Positions 1 through 12,800 of a DNA stretch of 64,000 bases are shown piece by piece. The position numbers and the translations under genes are program-made. The stretch comes from Achatina immaculata (Eukaryota > Mollusca > Gastropoda > Stylommatophora > Achatinidae): the NCBI GenBank assembly GCA_009760885.1, contig CM019716.1:5494438-5558437 (forward strand), in the 5' to 3' direction. How positions within the stretch are numbered: the stretch's first letter is position 1; each line of letters begins with the position of its first letter. The notes beneath the pieces were generated by a model. It was not told the DNA's origin, did no database searches, and saw nothing but the letters and a program-made list of their open reading frames with translations.

Positions 1-8
1 AATGTTAC

Positions 9-149
9 CAGTAGAAAAGTTGGATTATTTCTGTTACGCCAACTGAAAGAAGATACACTCCATTCTGGCACTTTATTAGGATGAATGCGGTAACAGCCAT
101 GATGAGTATGTGCACTGACAACCAGACGCGGATGAACCAAAGCAAATAG
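9..149 (-). CDS. MPPE1: MPPE1 exon 8 (HTHHG metal motif), next exons off window
   Basis: It encodes residues 292-338: [15 protein letters not shown] gives the final metal-binding His pair, followed by [16 protein letters not shown], which matches the strongly conserved [12 protein letters not shown] of the family. The acceptor is TTATTTCAG|CTATTT. A donor CTG|GTAACA near the window edge gives 47 whole codons. The C-terminal membrane segment is not in the window. Confidence 0.93.
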
Positions 150-3100
150 CTGAAATAAACAAGTTTTAAAAAATCAGATAATAAACATTCACAAAACTTT
201 ACCATTTAGTATTACGTGTTCTTAACAATGTACTAATATGTTTTCCATGATTGTGTTAAATGGGAATAGATTTGAATAAGAATGTTATTAAATGGTTTAA
301 CACATTTGCTAAGAAACACAACTATTCAAATATTTGCAGTGAAAAAAATGGATATATGTAGATACATAAAGAAGAATAAGACAAATGTCACAGACAGAAA
401 AGAAAATAAAGAACTAGATCAACAAAACTGAAAAGAGAAATAATGAAAAAACACTCCTAAAACATACCAAATGAAGATACAATAATAAAAAATACCATGT
501 CACAGTACTGACTACCAGGACATATGTGAGACTACTTTTCAAGGTGTCTGAGGGCTTGTGTGCATGTGTGAGACAAAGAGAGATTGGTGCAGGAAATTCA
601 GCTAAATGTGCACAGACGCGCAAGATGAAGGAGGGACAAAGATGATTCTCATCTGTGCCTGATGAAATCATTCAAAAGTCAATCAAACTATGTGAAAAAT
701 GCAATGTTTCTCACTTGGCTGATGTGTGACGTGTGTTTTTTTTTAATGTAAATTAAATTAAGATGACAAACCAGTCATTTCACCACAAACTTCCAACGCT
801 CTATCCACCGTAGAATTCCAGTATTCAGACATAATTAAATTAACGAACATGGCTGCGGCTTTACCTTCCAATTTAAAATACTGACACTCACCAAATTTGA
901 TGAATGTGGGTCAAGACAATCAAATCGTTGGCGAAAAGGAACATTCTTCAGCTCAGGTGGAGCAGAGTCCTCTGTATTACACTCAGAGTCGGAAAGTCTA
1001 AACATGGGGAAGTGCTGAAAAAACAGGCAAGTCAATGCTACATCTCGAAGCCAAAAGATGATTACGTGCAAGACAAAATTAAAGAATATTATGTCTTTGA
1101 TTTATGTGTGCCATAATCTTCTGCTTTATCTCTGCGCTTACAGCAATGGAAGTAGTAGTTTGGGTACCACAAACAGTGTAAGTTTTGAGAGCACTAGTAA
1201 ACTGAGAGCACGAAGCAAGTCTTGAGAGTGCCTACAGATAAGAAGTTAGAATATCTGAAATTTGTGAGGATGGAGATTACAGAGCAAGCTTCAAGAGTGC
1301 AATCTAAGCTATAAGAGCACTATTAAGAGTATAAAGCACTAAGAGTGTAATGTACATTTTATAAGTAAAAGATCCCCGCTGCTGGGGAGATTCTTCAGCT
1401 GCCATGCGTGGGACAAAACTCCTCCCGACCAATGAAGAAAAATGCGACTAGAGTTGCCATGCAGTGCTGCTGTGGAAAAGATGATGGAATGGATAAAGCG
1501 AAGTTTAATCGGTATGTCCAGTAGTCTCATGGCAAGAACTACTCATACCACGACACCTCTGTTCTAGAGGCCGGCTACGTCCTATATATACCCATACTGG
1601 TGAAATATGCCTAAACTGTCTTAGCCCAGGGGTGAAGCTCGATGGCTACACATATCACAGTACCTCCACTCTAGAGGTCGGTCACATCCTACATACACCC
1701 AAACTGGGATAATACGCCTAAACCGGCTTAAGCCAGGGGTGAAACTCACTAGTGATGAGGATTCATCCTCCTGGACAAAAGCTCCATCCCGGTCACTGCC
1801 AGGATGGGTAACGGCCACTACCACAAAACTGGACCAGTGCAGTCTAGATAAGCAACCACCTCTTACCCGATGGGGATATATTATAGACAAATCACGTTGA
1901 GGTTTTCTGGTGAGAAAGTCCAACTCTAGACTAAACTGGTGCAACGAAAGCCACAGTGTCATGCATTGTCACTTCTGTGACACACCGTGAATACAGGCCC
2001 AAGCCCCACGATGCTATCAGCCTCCATCCTAAATGAGACTATGGCGAGAACCACAGGAGTAAATTCAGTAGGATCATGGGGCGATCTTGGTGATAGAAGT
2101 GAACGAAGAAGAAGAAGATAAGTAAAAGATAAGATTTCAGAATGTAAAATAAATTCTTAGAATTCAAAGCACATTTTAGAAGCACTTGCAAGTTCTGAAG
2201 GCATAAAGTAAATTCTGAGGGCACATGGTACATATTGCAATCACAAAGTAAGCTCTGAGTGTTCAGGCTGCACAAATACAATACCTGCAACAAAATAGGT
2301 TGTGAGTAAGACATTCCTTCTAAATCTTTGCAACCTTCATCCATATTCTGAAAAAAAAAAAAAAAAACACCTCATGATTACACTCTTAAATTGGTGCAAA
2401 CAGAATGTATGTGGTCTCTGAAATATATACCAAGATCCAGCATAAATGTAAATGAAGTGCCTGTAAGGACAAAAAAAAAATATGCTGACAATCAAGAACT
2501 GACAACTGTGAACGAAGAAGAAAAAGAAGAACTGACAAGGATAAATAAGCATGTGAGAATGAAGGAATGGTGCAGTGGTTAGAGCTCTGACCTTTCATAA
2601 CAAATGGAATAACTACTTGTTTAAAAGATTCAGGCAACCCAGACAAAAATTCACAGCCCATACAGCATTACCTTTTTTATTAACAAGCAAAAAAAATAAC
2701 ATATAAAAAAGCAGACATTGTCTGTAGTTAATAGTCAAAGTCTGTAATGTGTGGAGATTTTTTCTGGATATAAACTTTAAAATATGTGAAATGAATGTTG
2801 TATGTAAAAATACATTATCAACTGTAAATATAACCATGTTAAACTTCAGTTACTGAGGAAAGACACTGGATGACTAGTGACTCATTACCAAAAACAGCAA
2901 GGAGATGGACAGCTCATGGAAACCGGAGTACGGGTGGACCAAAGGAGACTGGAGAAGAACAACAGAGAGGATGTTGAGTAACAGAGGGCTCACTTGGGCA
3001 AGAGTGGAAAACAAGAGTGATGGCCAAGCATTTGTGGAAAACCTTGCTCAAGCCCCATGTGCCTTGGACACTTAAAAGTGTGTTTGCGTGAGTGAGTGAG

Positions 3101-6100
3101 AGAGAATGAATGATCTTTATTTTAAAAGGATGAAGAATTGGGCACACAGGCCCATCTTACATTCTGCCTTTTACACTCCATCTTTCATTCTTCCCACACA
3201 ACTGATTTAATAAGGTATACAAAATAGTGTTTGTCAATGCACAAATTGTATATGTATGTTAGCGTGTCTGTGATAAATGGTGGAGTGTAGTGCTGTATTT
3301 TGTTACTAATGTCATTATATCCTGCTGATGTAGTTTTCTTTAAAGACCGGATATAGTTATAAACTTCACCGACTGTGAGGAAAGGAATACTTAGTTGTTT
3401 TAGCTTTACACATTTACTTGTCGCTGTAAGTTTCAACACACTCAGGTCGCAAGTAGGGGTCGGTAATGAAGATTTTAGAATACGAACTTCCTCCCTAAAA
3501 TGTTCACTGAAGTTATTGCAAGTATGTTCATGATTATTTGTTTGTAGGTCAGATTGGTTTCTTTTATTTACTAGAGTATTTATCGCTTTCCAGATCAATT
3601 TACTATCAGTTTTGCCTCTCACTAAATTTCTAAAACAATTAGTCCTTTCTTGCCTAATTAAATACTTCACCTTATTCCTAAGTGAATGATAGCTACTGAA
3701 ATCTCTGCTTTTATGAGCTTCATCCTGTTTCCTCATGAGTTGCAAGATACCATGAGACATCCACAGGGATTTTGTTACGTGTTTTACTCTCATTTCTTTG
3801 ATGGGCACATGTTTGTCAAAAATATTTTGAAAGATTTTAATCCAGTATTTGATAGCCTAATCTGGATTGATTAACTGGTAAAAGTAAGCAAGAGGCGAAG
3901 CTTTTAGATCAGTTAAAAATAATTCCAAGTTAAAGTTTTTAAAGTTCCTATATTTGATGCTGGTATGTTTGTGTTTAGGCATTTTATACCCCTTATGTGA
4001 CTACGTACAGCAGACTGGGTAGTGATCACTTGGCGACACATGAGGGACAGTACATTCAGTAATGTTTCCCGGATGAGCTACATATATGGCATCTAGTAAT
4101 GTTGATGAAGATTCAGTTACCTTAGTAGGTTTGTTGACAATTTGGGAGAAGTTGTAGGATGTTAAAATGTTCTCCGTTGTGGGATTGGACTGAGTGAAAT
4201 CTATACTGAAGTCGCCAAGAATGATTATGTCCTTTAATTTATAGGTTAGAGCATCATCAATCATGGTCGTAAAGTGATCATACCACTCTGCTGAAGCATT
4301 TGGATTTCGGTATATAAAACTAATTAGAACTGGACTAAGATTTGATATGAGGGTCATACCGAAAGTCATGAGGAAAAATTTTTTTAAAAATCAGAATTTA
4401 TAGACAGAGAAAATATAAATGTATCACCTTAACTCTTCCTGTGCCAGTGTCCCTAAAGGGACTTTTCTGGTTTGTCCAGTTTTTGCCAAGGTCCCTATAA
4501 GGACCCTAGCTTCGTTTCATTCGAAACCTGGTGTAACTTCTGATTGTAAACAGTTTAGTACGCACGTCTAGTGACCTTTGTCACCATTTTGAAAGTGTCA
4601 TAACAATGGGGGTCAAAATACAGTGCTTCAATCGAAAAAAAATACCAATTTTTGTGTGACTTCAGAGGCAAACATGTCCCCCTACGACTAGACCACTGTT
4701 CGTGAATGTACCCCATAGATTTAGACTATTAGATGGACTGGAGAAGTAGTTAGAAGGTTACGTCAAGCATTATTTTAGTGAACATGCAACATAACATGCA
4801 ACATAACATGCAACACACGATGAGACTGGATAAAACAAAGTTGATCTACACATCGCCGGTCGATTTTCCTAAAAAAACTCTTCATTTATGAAATCTTCTT
4901 ACATTTACAAGTATTTTAATGCATAATACACATACTTTTTAACGTGGAAATAATTTGTTAATTCACTTTTACAACAATACCCCCTATACATATCAAGACC
5001 CGTGCTTTTTGTCTGTCACAGATCAGAACGTCCACGTTTTTTTTTGTGGCATGGGAAGAGTTAATCTGCATCCTTTTCTTCATTTTTCAACTTAATCTCC
5101 ATTTCTTTGCACACATTTTTCCCATCTCTCTGCGAGTCTGAAAATACCTTCCTGGTAGAATTCCATTCCAGCTGACCGAAGGCACAAACACACTGCTTTC
5201 TGGACGTTCTCTCCTGTGTTGTAGTGATGGACTCACATTTGTTCTTTCACAAAACCAAAAAGATGGTAATCACTGGGTGCCAAGTCGGGGATATAGGCAG
5301 GGTGTGGAAGAATTTCCCAACCTATTTTCTGAATTTCCTCAGTTGAGTGATGGTTTTTCTCACAGCTTTGTGATCTTCAGTCAACAAACATGGGATGCAG
5401 TGGGAACAAACTTTTCTATACCCTAGGATTTCAATCATTTCCTGTACTGCATTGTGTCCTGTTCCAAGATTTACAGCAATTTCAGATATTGTGACATGTC
5501 TGTCTTCTTTAATGATGTCATCAACCCTTTCCACATTGTGTTCAGTGAAGGCAGTTCGAGGGCGACCGCTGTGAGGCATATCTTGGATGCTTGTGTTTCC
5601 ATCTTTGAAATGTTTCACCCACCTCCTAACACTGCTAGCACCCATTCACACATCTCCATAAGCAAGTTGAAGTCTTTTGTGAATTTCAGCAGAGGGGATT
5701 TCCTCTTTTAACAAGGAACTCAATAGCAGCACGTTATATCTTCAGCACCCGCCATTTTGTTTCTACTCAATGTGGTCACGTGACACATGATGGTGATGTC
5801 ATGTGACCTCTACATGAAATGCAGAGGATGTAGATTAAGGTTATACATTTATATTTTCTCTATCTATAAATTCTGATTTTTAAACAATTTTTGCTCACGA
5901 CTTTCTGTATGACCCTCATATTTTAATTTCTAACAAGATACTTGTTCAGGTGTTTCGAGATCTTCTCTTCTAGAAAATTTAATTGTGTTAGATATATAAA
6001 CAACTAAACCTGTCTCTAGCTTCCTAGCTGGGTAGTGCCTGATCAAGTTAAAACCAACTATTCATATTTCATCATCAGTGATGTTTTTATATAATCTGCT

Positions 6101-6789
6101 TTCAGAGAAGCCAAAAATATGAAAATATTGTTGAAGTATATGTGTAACCTTACGGAGTTTTCCTAACAAGCGATAAAACATTTAAGTGGCCAACACGTAG
6201 GCCATAGTTTCGCAGCCACTCCTCCGCTTAATGGGTCATTATATAACAAGTGACAGAGGTTAAAAAATAATAAAACTGCTTACATGTGGGATCCTCCTGA
6301 GCTAAATCACAGAAAAAGCAACAGCTTAATGAATAGTAACAATACAACTACGTAAAAGCTTAGTGAATACTAACAATATAACTATGCAAAAGCTCAAATA
6401 TAAAGTAGACTATCAAATAACAAAACCATCAAATTAAGGACTCTCACGTCCACGAAATTAGGTTGGAAAAATATCAGTAAAAATAAAATAACTGGTTAGT
6501 CAGACTTACTCATGCAACAATCAGACTTCAATCATAAATCATACACTTAAGCTAGTGGAAATAATGAATCTAAATAAATTTATAATACACTGACAAAAGA
6601 ATATGGGAAAAATAGTACAAAAAATCAACAAAGCAATGAATGTTATGTAAGTTGTAAAAGACCGGATGGCAATATTAGCTGTAAGATAGCACTAAGAGAC
6701 TTCTGCTGTAAGAAGTTCTCTGGTTTTTGTTTTTGTTTTTTTGGTTTTAGCTCAGTTAGGTTTACCTACAGAAGTTAAAAGGTTCTAGA

Positions 6790-6853
<64 letters not shown>

Positions 6854-9800
6854 TGTGTACTGTTGTTCTTATTCAAAATCTTATATGATTCGTGCAGTTG
6901 ACTTACATGTTGATAGTGATAACAATGTTGTTGTTGCTGTTAAAGAATATCACAGATGTGGCTTTACTGATTTCTTGACAGTAAGTGATACTACCAGTCT
7001 CATGTCAAACCACTGCCTTGTGTGTGGCTTGGGAAAGTCAAAGGTTATAGGAGTCAACCCCTAAAGAAGAAACTCAGAGGGTCGCAGTCCAGAGTTCACC
7101 CGCGGCACGGCTGTTTAGCCTACCCACTTTCTGGCATCTCTTACAGCTCTGCTAGATATTCAAACAAGTGAACTTTGTCCTTCCTCTGATCTGATGTGCA
7201 GTTTAGGGGGAGTGAGGGTGATGCAAGATGGACAAGGCACTTTCTCCTCCTTATTAACTGCCCCAATGAAACCAGGATATGTCAAACTCCATCCTAGTTT
7301 TCAGATTGGACACAGAAGATGAGAGGGCAAGTACAGCAAAATGATGCTCATGAAAGCCCACTTGGAGCATTTGTCTGCTTCAAAACCATCTTAGGATGAA
7401 AAATATTAAATAATGTGGGGGACACTCTCTTACTAAATTTACCATTCTTAGCTTTTCTGTGGGCTCCAATGCAAATGGGAGAAATCACTTTGCTCGCTAT
7501 CTTACATCCTGTTCATGCCGTTAAACATCACACAGGGCTCACATGGTAGTTTGCAAAGTTTCCTTGTTTTTGGCAAGCTTTCTAACCTCATCAAGGGATT
7601 TTATGGCTACTAATTTGGGCTCTCTTAACAATGGCCTCTTCAGAGTTTCATGTGGTTGACCTCTTTTTCTTCAGCCTGTTGTGCTTCACTTGATAGCTTG
7701 TTTTGGTTCTCCTCTCTGATTGTTTCTTCTTATCACTTGGCCTACATATGTCCATCTCCTTTTTCTGATCACCCATTAGACAGGTTGTTGTTCACTCATT
7801 TGGTTTATTTCTGCACTGTTCTTGAATTCGTTCCACTTTATACCAAGTACTTTCCTTAGGCATTTGTTTTCAAAAGAGTCTAACTTCTTCTCTATTTCTT
7901 TAGTTGTTTTCCAGCTTTTGCATGCATAAATGAGGGTGGATATTATATTTGAATTGAATAATCTTAGCTTGGTTTTTGTGCTTATAAATTTTGAATGCCA
8001 TATGTTCTCAAGATTCTTGAAGGTCCATGCTGCTTTTGCAATTCTAACTTCCTTTCTGGTGTCACCATCCTAGTCTATGTAGCTGCCAAGGTATGCAAAT
8101 TGGTGTACTTCTTCAACAGCTGTTACTTCTACATATAATTTTTCCTTCTTGATTAATGGGAATTTTCATTATTTTTTTTTCTTGTTAATTTCAAATCCTA
8201 TTTTGCTAGCCAATGAAGACAGAGTATCTGTTTTTTCTTGCATCGAATTCACATTGATAAGAGTTATGTCATAAGCAAAATCAAGATCTTCTAGTTGGGT
8301 CCCACGTACCCCCAACCAATGTCTGTTTTACCTGTGCAACATTTTTTCATTATGAAGTCCATGGCAATTCCAAAAACCAAGGGAGATAGTATACATCCTT
8401 GTTTCATGCCTATTTCAATCTGCTATGCAAACACTGAAATTTCATGAAAGTTGAGGAACTAATACTGAAATAAACTGATAGAAAAACTGCTGAATGATTG
8501 GAATTCTGGAAAATGTATAAGAGTATGTACACCTAACTATCTTACTTTGTCACACTCTTGCTGACGCAGCAAAAAAGTGGAAATTTTCTGCAGCATCTGT
8601 TCAGCCTCAGTACATATAGAGCAGCCATCACCCTCCATGGCCATAGAGTTTACCAGAACAAAGGTACTGCCTTTGATGTGAAGCATCCGCACAGATGGAG
8701 AGTCAAACGACTTCTCAAATCGTTCATGATTGTGATCAGTCATCCTATGAGAAGATGTAAGCTGGTCAGTGACCAAGATCCTGTCTCCACTTTTTAAACA
8801 AAGCACAAAATTAAAAAGTGATCTGATAAAACCCATTCAAGCACGTAGCTGGAAGTACCCAACCCACTTACATGTGTGACTACAAGTACTCAGCCCATTT
8901 ATATGTGATTAAATGTACTCAACCCACTTACATGTAAGTGACTACAAGTAATCAGCTCATTTATATGTGATTAAATGTACCCAACCCACTTACATGTAAG
9001 TGACTACAAGTACTCAGCCCATTTATATGTGATTAAATGTACTCAACCCACTTACATGTAAGTGACTACAAGTACTCAGCCCATTTATAAGTGATTTACA
9101 TACATGAATTACAAAAAACAGTGAAATTTATCCAAGAGACAGGACTGCAGATATAGACAGACAGTGCGAACGAAGAAGAAGAAGAAGAAGATAAGTGATT
9201 AAATGTACTCAACCCACTTACATGTAAGTGACTACAAGTAATCAGCCCATTTATATGTGATTAAATGTACTCAACCCACTTACATTTGTGACCATGAGTA
9301 CTCAACCCAGTTATATATGATATATGTAACCACTAGTACTCAACCTACTTACAAGTGTGACTAGAATTACTCACTCCACTTACATGTATGACCTGACCAA
9401 AGTACTCAAACCTCACCCCTACCTCCCCCCCCCCAAACCACATGTGCCTACAAATACTAAACCCACTCATGTGTGCCTACAGGTACTCAATACACTGAAA
9501 AAAATGCACAACTCAAGCACTCACATATAATGAAAACCTTCATCATGATTTCCAGCCACTACATGAAGCTGTGTCCCAGCAGGCACTGCAAACATGGATC
9601 TGAACCGGGAGACATGGTAGTTGAACTCCTCGTCACCACACCACTTTCCCTCATCAAACAGATCTCCTGCAATAAACAATGCAACCAACACACTTACCCT
9701 CCACATTAAAGCGCAGTGTGTATTTTGACAAGCAGTCAAGACATATTTGTTCCAGCTACGGGGTGATAGTTTTTAATTCAAGCCGTACTGTAAATTATGT

Positions 9801-12800
9801 TTTTTAATCTCACCAAACACAGCCAGAATATTTCACTTCATCAGCTAACATCTACAGCAAATTATTCTGCAACTCTAGCCCAGATACATTCCAGTGTCAA
9901 CATCCCATTTTGACTGAATCTACTCTAAGTTTTGCGTGAGGATTATTCAGATTAGTATATTATTTACATGAGAAAACTTTAACACCCTAAAATATTATTT
10001 GTATCATTAACCAGAGCAAACACCAACTTAAAGTATTATTTGTATCATTACCCAGACCAAACACCAATCTAAAGTATTCTTTGTATCATTACCCAGAGCA
10101 AACACCAATCTAAAGTATTCTTTGTATCATTACCCAGAGCAAACACCAATCTAAAGTATTCTTTGTATCATTATCCAGAGCAAATACCAATTTAAAGTAT
10201 TCTTTGTATCAGTTATTACCAAGAGCAAACACCAACCTAAAGTATTATCTGTATTAGTTATTACCAAGAGCAAACACCAACTTAAAGTATTATCTGTATT
10301 AGTTATTACCAAGAGCAAACACCAACTTAAAGTATAATCTGTATTAGTTATTACCAAGAGCAAACACCAACTTAAAGTATAATCTGTATTAGTTATTACC
10401 AAGAGCAAACACCAACTTAAAGTATAATCTGTATTAGTTATTACCAAGAGCAAACACCAACCTAAAGTATTATCTGTATTAGTTATTACCAAGAGCAAAC
10501 ACCAACTTAAAGTATTATCTGTATTATTACCAAGAGCAAACACCAACTTAAAGTATTATCTGTATTATTACCAAGAGCAAACACCAACTTAAAGTATTAT
10601 CTGTATTATTACCAAGAGCAAACACCAACCTAAAGTATTATCTGTATTAGTTATTACCAAGAGCAAACACCAACTTAAAGTATTATCTGTATTATTACCA
10701 AGAGCAAACACCAACTTAAAGTATTATCTGTATTATTACCAAGAGCAAACACCAACTTAAAGTATTATCTGTATTAGTTATTACCAAGAGCAAACACCAA
10801 CTTAAAGTTCATTCATTCATTCATTTGCATGTCCCTTGCGGAACTTTGCCTCCCAAACAGCACTCCTGTAGGCCTCTCGGTTGTGAGCAAGATGGCCTGC
10901 TGCTGTTGCATCCATGTCCAGATCGTCAACGATGTCTTGCAGCCATCTTCGTCTTGGTCTTCCTCTTTTTCTTTTTCCCATTATGTATCCTTCCAATACG
11001 GTCTTCTCTAAATTATCATGACGTTTAATGTGTCCAAAATATTTCAGTTTTCTCTCTTTAATCCTCTTCACTAGCCAGCCTTCTTCAATATTAAGCTCTT
11101 GTAGTATAGATATATTTGTTCTTTTTTGTGTCCACGATATTTGGAGAACTCTTCTGTACCATTTACATTCAAAGGCATTTATGTGTTTCTCAGCTGTTTT
11201 GTTAAGTGTCCAGGTCAACTTAAAGTATTATCTGTATTAGTTATTACCAAAAGCAAACACCAACCTAAAGTATTATCTGTATTAGCTATTACCAAGAGCA
11301 CAACACCAACTTAAAGTATAATCTGTATTAGTTATTACCAAGAGCAAACACCAACTTAAAGTATAATCTGTATTAGTTATTACCAAGAGCAAACACCAAC
11401 TTAAAGTATAATCTGTATTAGTTATTACCAAGAGCAAACACCAACTTAAAGTATAATCTGTATTAGTTATTACCAAGAGCAAACACCAACTTAAAGTATA
11501 ATCTGTATTAGTTATTACCAAGAGCAAACACCAACTTAAAGTATAATCTGTATTAGTTATTACCAAGAGCAAACACCAACTTAAAGTATAATCTGTATTA
11601 GTTATTACCCAGAGCAAGCACCAACCTAAAGTATTATTTGCATCATTACCCAGAGCAAACACCAACCAACAATATCTTCTCTTAAAGCTATTACCTAGAA
11701 CAAACACCAACCTAAAGTGTTACTGATATTGGCTACCTCACCAAGAGATTTATGTATAGCAAGTATCACATAATATAAACCCAACCAGTGGTATCTTCTA
11801 TTCAAACTATTACCCAGAGCAAACACCAACCTAGTGTGTTATTGATACTGGCTACCTAACCAAGAGATTTATATATAGCAGGTATTACCCATAACATAAA
11901 CCCAACCAGTGGTATCTTCTATTCAGATAAATGGGATGGCGACTGCAGTAAAACTGGTTAATATAAATAAGGTAGATAGAGGCGTATGGTGCAGTTTTAT
12001 AAAGTGAGGGAGGAAGTGAGCAAGGTGAGGAAAAAACGAATATAAAGTATGAGAATGTATAAATGAAAAACATACAACATCCGATATTTCGGCGTGAGCC
12101 TTATTCGAGGATACATGCAAAACAAAATACAAACATATATAACTTATCTGAAGTGTCTTGCTCTCAGTAAAGCAATATAAAGTATGAGAATGTATAAATG
12201 AAAAACATACAACATCCGATATTTCGGCGTGAGCCTTATTCGAGGATACATGCAAAACAAAATACAAACATATATAACTTATCTGAAGCGTCTTGCTCTC
12301 CCTCACTTTGTAAAACTGCACCATACACCTCTATCTATCTTCTATTCAAACTATTACCTAGAACAAACACAAACCAACAATATCATCTATTTAAGCTATT
12401 ACCTAGAACAAACACCACATCAGGTTTGTGGATGAGCATTGTTGTTTGAAATGCTTGTTTCATTTGCCACTCCCTGCGAAAAAACAAAAGACAGGAAAAA
12501 AAGTTCTGTTTTACAGAAAAGCTGGAGAAATTTTCTGTCTTTTCTAAAATATTTCACAATACAATGAATCAGTCTCTAGCTATATTTAGAAATATATGAT
12601 CGGATGGATGCAGCCATTTTAAACAGAAAGAATGTGCTCAACATTTAGGAAAAAAAAAACAATTATTTTGTTTATACTGTTCTCCATTTTTTATCTTAGT
12701 TTTCTATTTTTTTTTTTTTCCTGTTCACTAGAATGAAATGGATTCCTTTCTTTTCCCATCCCCCGAAAAAAATGACTGAATGGGTCATAGTTTCTTTCTT

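Larger units (their letters stand above)
4348..5918 (-). mobile_element. mariner-like DNA transposon with ~85-bp inverted repeats, TA target site
   Basis: The ends read TGAGGGTCATAC inward on both sides, and the two termini pair over about 85 bases (4348-4428 and the complement of about 5835-5918) with few mismatches. TA dinucleotides flank it (4346-4347, 5919-5920). Removing the element and one TA restores the host LINE frame ([11 protein letters not shown]). It carries a degenerate transposase and is itself interrupted by a TTAA-flanked element. Confidence 0.82.
3105..6160 (-). mobile_element. LINE with endonuclease and RT remnants, interrupted by a mariner
   Basis: Non-LTR retrotransposon read on the minus strand. 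From right to left: a degenerate endonuclease N-terminus (5921-6160, GFNLIR and GLVVYI-like), a mariner insertion (4348-5918), the rest of the endonuclease (4001-4345, with [23 protein letters not shown] and SPSDHYPVC), the linker and start of RT (3225-3808), then a jump into the 3' UTR and tail (3105-3225). The RT core is missing: the frame breaks after LCIDKHYF, exactly where the related copy at 58975-60520 continues into RT. The 3' tail ends in a CATT-type simple repeat, also seen at 49080 and 56718. Confidence 0.75.
9990..12420. repeat. 45-bp minisatellite in MPPE1 intron 3, derived from the exon 3 splice junction
   Basis: Dense array at 9990-10808 and 11216-11730, with scattered diverged copies to 12420. 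The usual unit (gene strand) contains TTGGTGTTTGCTCTTGGTAA, preceded and followed by AT-rich spacer; 41-bp variants lack one TTA-rich piece. The copy at about 11687-11711 is identical over 25 bases to the real exon 3/intron 3 boundary at 12396-12420. Because 45 is a multiple of three, long open frames appear on the minus strand ([15 protein letters not shown] repeated); they look like a by-product, not a gene. Confidence 0.92.

Noticed and set aside
10151..11710. Open frames of 131 and 142 codons with [15 protein letters not shown] repeats
   Set aside because: They follow the 45-bp array period exactly and lie inside MPPE1 intron 3 on the same strand. No start context or family; an artefact of a stop-free unit.
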